Source: Duganella zoogloeoides (lineage in GTDB: Bacteria; Pseudomonadota; Gammaproteobacteria; Burkholderiales; Burkholderiaceae_D). From it: a stretch of 64,000 bases of DNA. The position numbers and the translations under genes were made by a program. The notes below the pieces were generated by a model. The model made no database searches and had not been told where the DNA came from. It worked only from the letters and a program-made list of their open reading frames with translations. The first letter of the stretch is position 1. The number at the start of each line of letters is the position of its first letter. Shown piece by piece: positions 61,787 to 64,000 of the stretch. The stretch spans positions 5,270,001 to 5,334,000 of the forward strand of contig NZ_CP140152.1 of NCBI RefSeq assembly GCF_034479515.1, written 5' to 3'.

Positions 61787-62875
61787 ATGCATAAACTTGG
61801 CCTCGCCCTCCTCCTCACCGCCACCACTGGCGCCGCTTGCGCGCAAAGCAACGTCACCGTGTACGGCCGCCTCAACACCGGCCTCGAATCGTTGCGCAGC
61901 TCGGGCGCCGGCTCCAGCGTCGCGCGCATGAGCAATTACCGTTCGGTACTGGGCTTTCGCGGCACCGAGGACCTGGGCGGTGGGCTGAAGGCAATCTTCC
62001 AGATCGAGGGCACGCTGGCGCTCGACACCGGCGCTGGCGGCCTGGCCTCGCGCGACACCCGGGTGGGCCTGGAAGGCTCTGCCGGCACCGTATTCATGGG
62101 GAACTGGAACTTGCCCTATAACACCGCCACTGCCAGCCTCGATCCGTTCTATCCCACCACGGCCGGCTACATGAGCATCATGGGCAACGGCGCGGGCGCC
62201 ACCGTCAACAATACCAGCGACACGTCCTCGTTCGACCGCCGCCAGCAAAACAGCCTGCATTACTGGTCGCCCGTGTGGCACGGCGTGCAATTACGGGTGG
62301 CGCGGTCGGCTGCCGAAGAACGCCCGGCTAGCGGCGCCAAGCCCTATCTGAACTCGGGAGCGCTGGTGTTTGAACAGGGCAGCTGGTACGCCACCGGCGC
62401 CATCGAGCGCCACCACGAATACCAGGGGCCGGGCAGCAGCGACACCGGCGCCAAGCTGGGCGCCGCCTACACCGCTGGCGCCACGCGGGTGGCGCTCGTC
62501 GGCGAACAGTTGAAGTACGAGCTACCGGGCGGCACGCTCAAGCGCCGCGCAGCCTATGTGTCGGTCACGCACCAGGCCGGGCGCCATGCGTTCAAGCTCG
62601 GGATCGCGCGAGCGGGCGATGGCAAGGGCAGCGCCCCCGACGGCGTCCAGGTGGGCAAGGTGCGCAAAGGGGCCGATACGGGCGCCACCCATTACACGGC
62701 CGGCTACGACTACCTGCTCAGCAAGCGCACGACCGTGTTCGCGTTTTACACGCACCTGAAAAACCAGCGCAATGCCAGCGTGGATTTTGCCATCAACGGT
62801 TTGGGCGCCGCTGCGGGCGCCAGCCCGGGCGCCACGCTCAAGGGCGTGTCGCTGGGCTTGCGCCACAACTTCTAA
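61787..62875 (+). CDS. General porin, Burkholderiales type
   Basis: This 362-residue outer-membrane protein has a Sec signal peptide (cleavage after CAQ/ACAQ near 20) and a 16-strand porin barrel. The start SNVTVYGRLNTGLE, the SRLGFRG-like strand (SVLGFRGTEDLGGGLKAIFQIE), the RRQQNSLHY loop and the C-terminal Phe (LRHNF) are typical of trimeric Burkholderiales porins. It allows diffusion of small solutes. It is divergent from the hypothetical gene at 61.7 kb and ends 7 nt before a convergent small gene. Confidence 0.92.
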   Translation: MHKLGLALLLTATTGAACAQSNVTVYGRLNTGLESLRSSGAGSSVARMSNYRSVLGFRGTEDLGGGLKAIFQIEGTLALDTGAGGLASRDTRVGLEGSAGTVFMGNWNLPYNTATASLDPFYPTTAGYMSIMGNGAGATVNNTSDTSSFDRRQQNSLHYWSPVWHGVQLRVARSAAEERPASGAKPYLNSGALVFEQGSWYATGAIERHHEYQGPGSSDTGAKLGAAYTAGATRVALVGEQLKYELPGGTLKRRAAYVSVTHQAGRHAFKLGIARAGDGKGSAPDGVQVGKVRKGADTGATHYTAGYDYLLSKRTTVFAFYTHLKNQRNASVDFAINGLGAAAGASPGATLKGVSLGLRHNF

Positions 62876-62882
62876 ATGACAG

Positions 62883-63128
62883 TCAGCACACCACGCTGGG
62901 CCGGCGCTGCACCAGCGGCGGCTTCGGTGGCTTGTAGCGCGGATCGATCGCCGGTTCGGGCGTGTGATAGCTGAACGGCGTGATGATGATCGGCGGGATT
63001 GCCGGCGGCGCCGACGGCGGGCCCTTTGGGCCACCGCCCGAAGAACGCGTGGCGCCGCGTTGGCGCCCGGTTGTGTGTGGACACGCGGCGGGGATAGTTT
63101 GCCCCTCGCTCCATACTAGCCATGCCAT
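62883..63128 (-). CDS. Small Pro-rich protein of unknown function
   Basis: This 81-residue ORF starts MAWLVWSEGQTIPAAC and ends in a Pro-rich half. A strong GGGAGG ribosome-binding site is 8 nt before the ATG at 63128, and a good promoter lies upstream, which together support a real gene. No family or signal peptide is recognised. The Pro-rich half may be disordered. Confidence 0.55.
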   Translation of the reverse strand: MAWLVWSEGQTIPAACPHTTGRQRGATRSSGGGPKGPPSAPPAIPPIIITPFSYHTPEPAIDPRYKPPKPPLVQRRPSVVC

Positions 63129-63160
63129 GTTGTGGTCCTCCCTCAACTGCGTAGAGATTC

Positions 63161-63188
63161 AGTATAGGACGGCATAACTTTAAATCAA
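63161..63188 (-). promoter_or_regulatory. Promoter of the small Pro-rich protein gene
   Basis: On the minus strand TTGATT (63188-63183) and TATACT (63166-63161) are 16 nt apart. Predicted start is about 25 nt before the ATG. Confidence 0.5.
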
Positions 63189-63367
63189 GGAACAATCGGG
63201 CTACCTGGCAACTCCGGCCTGCCGCGCGGCTGGTCGCCGCCTGCCGGCGTTCCAACCCGCCATTTCTACGTTTTGTCGCAATCCGGTGGCTGGCAAGGCC
63301 CCTGGCCGGTACAGTTCAACCATGCCAAACGGCACCTGAACAACACACACAACAACGGGGAACCACC

Positions 63368-63754
63368 ATGACCAGCACCGCCAAAAAACTGTTAGCCGCC
63401 GCCATCGTCTTCGTGCTTGCCCTGTCCCTGTGGGACTCGGTGCTGGGCAATAACATGCACATCAATATCGACGGCGATGAATTCGACGGCCCGCTCGGCG
63501 CCCTGTTCGGCCTGGTGCTGGCCGGCGGCGGCATCCTGATCGCGGCAGTGGCCGTGACCTGCGCCGCCGTCTTCGTGGGCGTGCTGTGCGCCGGTATCGG
63601 CATGGTGCTGGTCAGCGCGCTGGTACTCGCTGCGGTGATCGTGCTGGCGGCCATGTCGCCGCTGCTGCTGCCGCTGCTCATTCCCGTGGGCCTCTACTGG
63701 ATTTTCACCGCCCGCGCCCGCCGCCAGCGCCGCGCCTACCAGCAGACCGCTTAA
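63368..63754 (+). CDS. Small membrane protein of unknown function
   Basis: This 128-residue protein has an N-terminal hydrophobic segment (about 7-25), a short acidic loop (HINIDGDEFDG), two to three further hydrophobic segments (about 43-112) and a basic Arg-rich tail. GGGGA precedes the ATG. It resembles small inner-membrane proteins found in Oxalobacteraceae but I cannot assign a function. It converges with the diguanylate cyclase gene at a distance of 6 nt. Confidence 0.75.
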   Translation: MTSTAKKLLAAAIVFVLALSLWDSVLGNNMHINIDGDEFDGPLGALFGLVLAGGGILIAAVAVTCAAVFVGVLCAGIGMVLVSALVLAAVIVLAAMSPLLLPLLIPVGLYWIFTARARRQRRAYQQTA

Positions 63755-63760
63755 ACCCTT

Positions 63761-64000
63761 TCAATCGGAAGCGGTCGGGGTTTGCAGCCCCGGCCGATCC
63801 GACCCAATACCGTCCTGTAGCTCCACCCGATTGCGCCCTGCGCGCTTGGCGCGGTACAAGGCCTGGTCCGCGCGGATCAGGGCTGCGTCGCCACCGGGCA
63901 GTTTGCCCCCCATGACCGAAATGCCGATGCTGACCGTGACGTGCAAGCTCACGCCGCTGCCCAGTTGCAAGGGACTCAGCGCCACCCGCTGGCGCAGCCG
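63761..64000 (-). CDS. Diguanylate cyclase (GGDEF), C-terminal fragment
   Basis: The last 79 codons of a GGDEF protein lie in the window; the gene continues past the right edge. The end of the domain is clear: VTVSIGISVMGG, then DAALIRADQALYRAKRAGRNRVEL. The GGDEF motif itself is outside, so activity cannot be judged. A short tail (about 20 residues) follows the domain. Confidence 0.88.
   Translation of the reverse strand, partial: RLRQRVALSPLQLGSGVSLHVTVSIGISVMGGKLPGGDAALIRADQALYRAKRAGRNRVELQDGIGSDRPGLQTPTASD

Noticed and set aside
1..64000. tRNA, rRNA or tmRNA genes
   Set aside because: No cloverleaf with conserved arms and no rRNA-like sequence was noticed in the intergenic regions.

Overview
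The window is high-GC (roughly two-thirds G+C by eye), Gram-negative, betaproteobacterial chromosome. The mix of genes (a Burkholderiales-type general porin, CbbR-like LysR, YqhD, Rnk, PsiF, DUF3016, head-GIN proteins, two TonB receptors of one type, an MshQ-like adhesin, many c-di-GMP and two-component proteins) fits the Oxalobacteraceae (Massilia/Duganella/Janthinobacterium group). That placement is an inference from gene content; no rRNA or tRNA gene is present. I call 48 protein genes, two of them cut by the window ends, plus terminators, promoters, operators and repeats.

Layout. 1-9.6 kb: end-truncated AlbA_2 protein, an exported bicupin oxalate decarboxylase in an operon with an NRAMP Mn transporter, a LysR regulator, a chemoreceptor, an S9 peptidase and a BCCT transporter. 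9.6-17.1 kb: a carbohydrate operon (YetA/PcRGLX-like lyase, then GH2) divergent from a second S9 peptidase. 17.4-20.4 kb: rnk and a NemR-like repressor / yqhD / DJ-1 electrophile-detoxification module with two near-identical operators. 20.4-30 kb: GH43, psiF, a soluble sensor-CheW fusion behind a sigma-54 promoter, an MHS-type transporter, two head-GIN proteins around a GGDEF-EAL protein, and a MazG-like pyrophosphatase. 31.0-36.2 kb: the most coherent system, a four-gene operon bounded by a sigma-54 promoter and an intrinsic terminator. It encodes a Tat-exported flavin amine oxidase, a cytochrome c, an exported RidA and a TonB receptor. 36.5-38.6 kb: a full-length TnsB-like gene that appears to have lost catalytic residues, coupled to a 45-residue ORF. 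38.9-64 kb: a DEAD-box helicase with two DbpA-type domains, hydrolases, an M28 peptidase, a large MshQ-like protein, a PhoX-like phosphatase, an HD-GYP response regulator, a TonB receptor in an operon with an exported SAM-hydroxide adenosyltransferase, two soluble histidine kinases, a porin and a truncated diguanylate cyclase.

How genes work together. The amine oxidase operon reads as a periplasmic pathway: the receptor imports an amine, the flavoenzyme oxidises it to an imine, cytochrome c takes the electrons and RidA hydrolyses the imine. The oxalate decarboxylase needs Mn, which the adjacent NRAMP protein could supply to the cell. The NemR-like regulator appears to control itself and the aldehyde-reducing YqhD and DJ-1 proteins.

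Non-coding structure. Two intergenic hairpins of about 104 nt (49431-49533 and 53837-53940) share a conserved core and fixed geometry, yet have unrelated, perfectly self-complementary outer arms. Several convergent gene pairs overlap or have exactly abutting stop codons. All assignments rest on reading motifs by eye; no database search was run.
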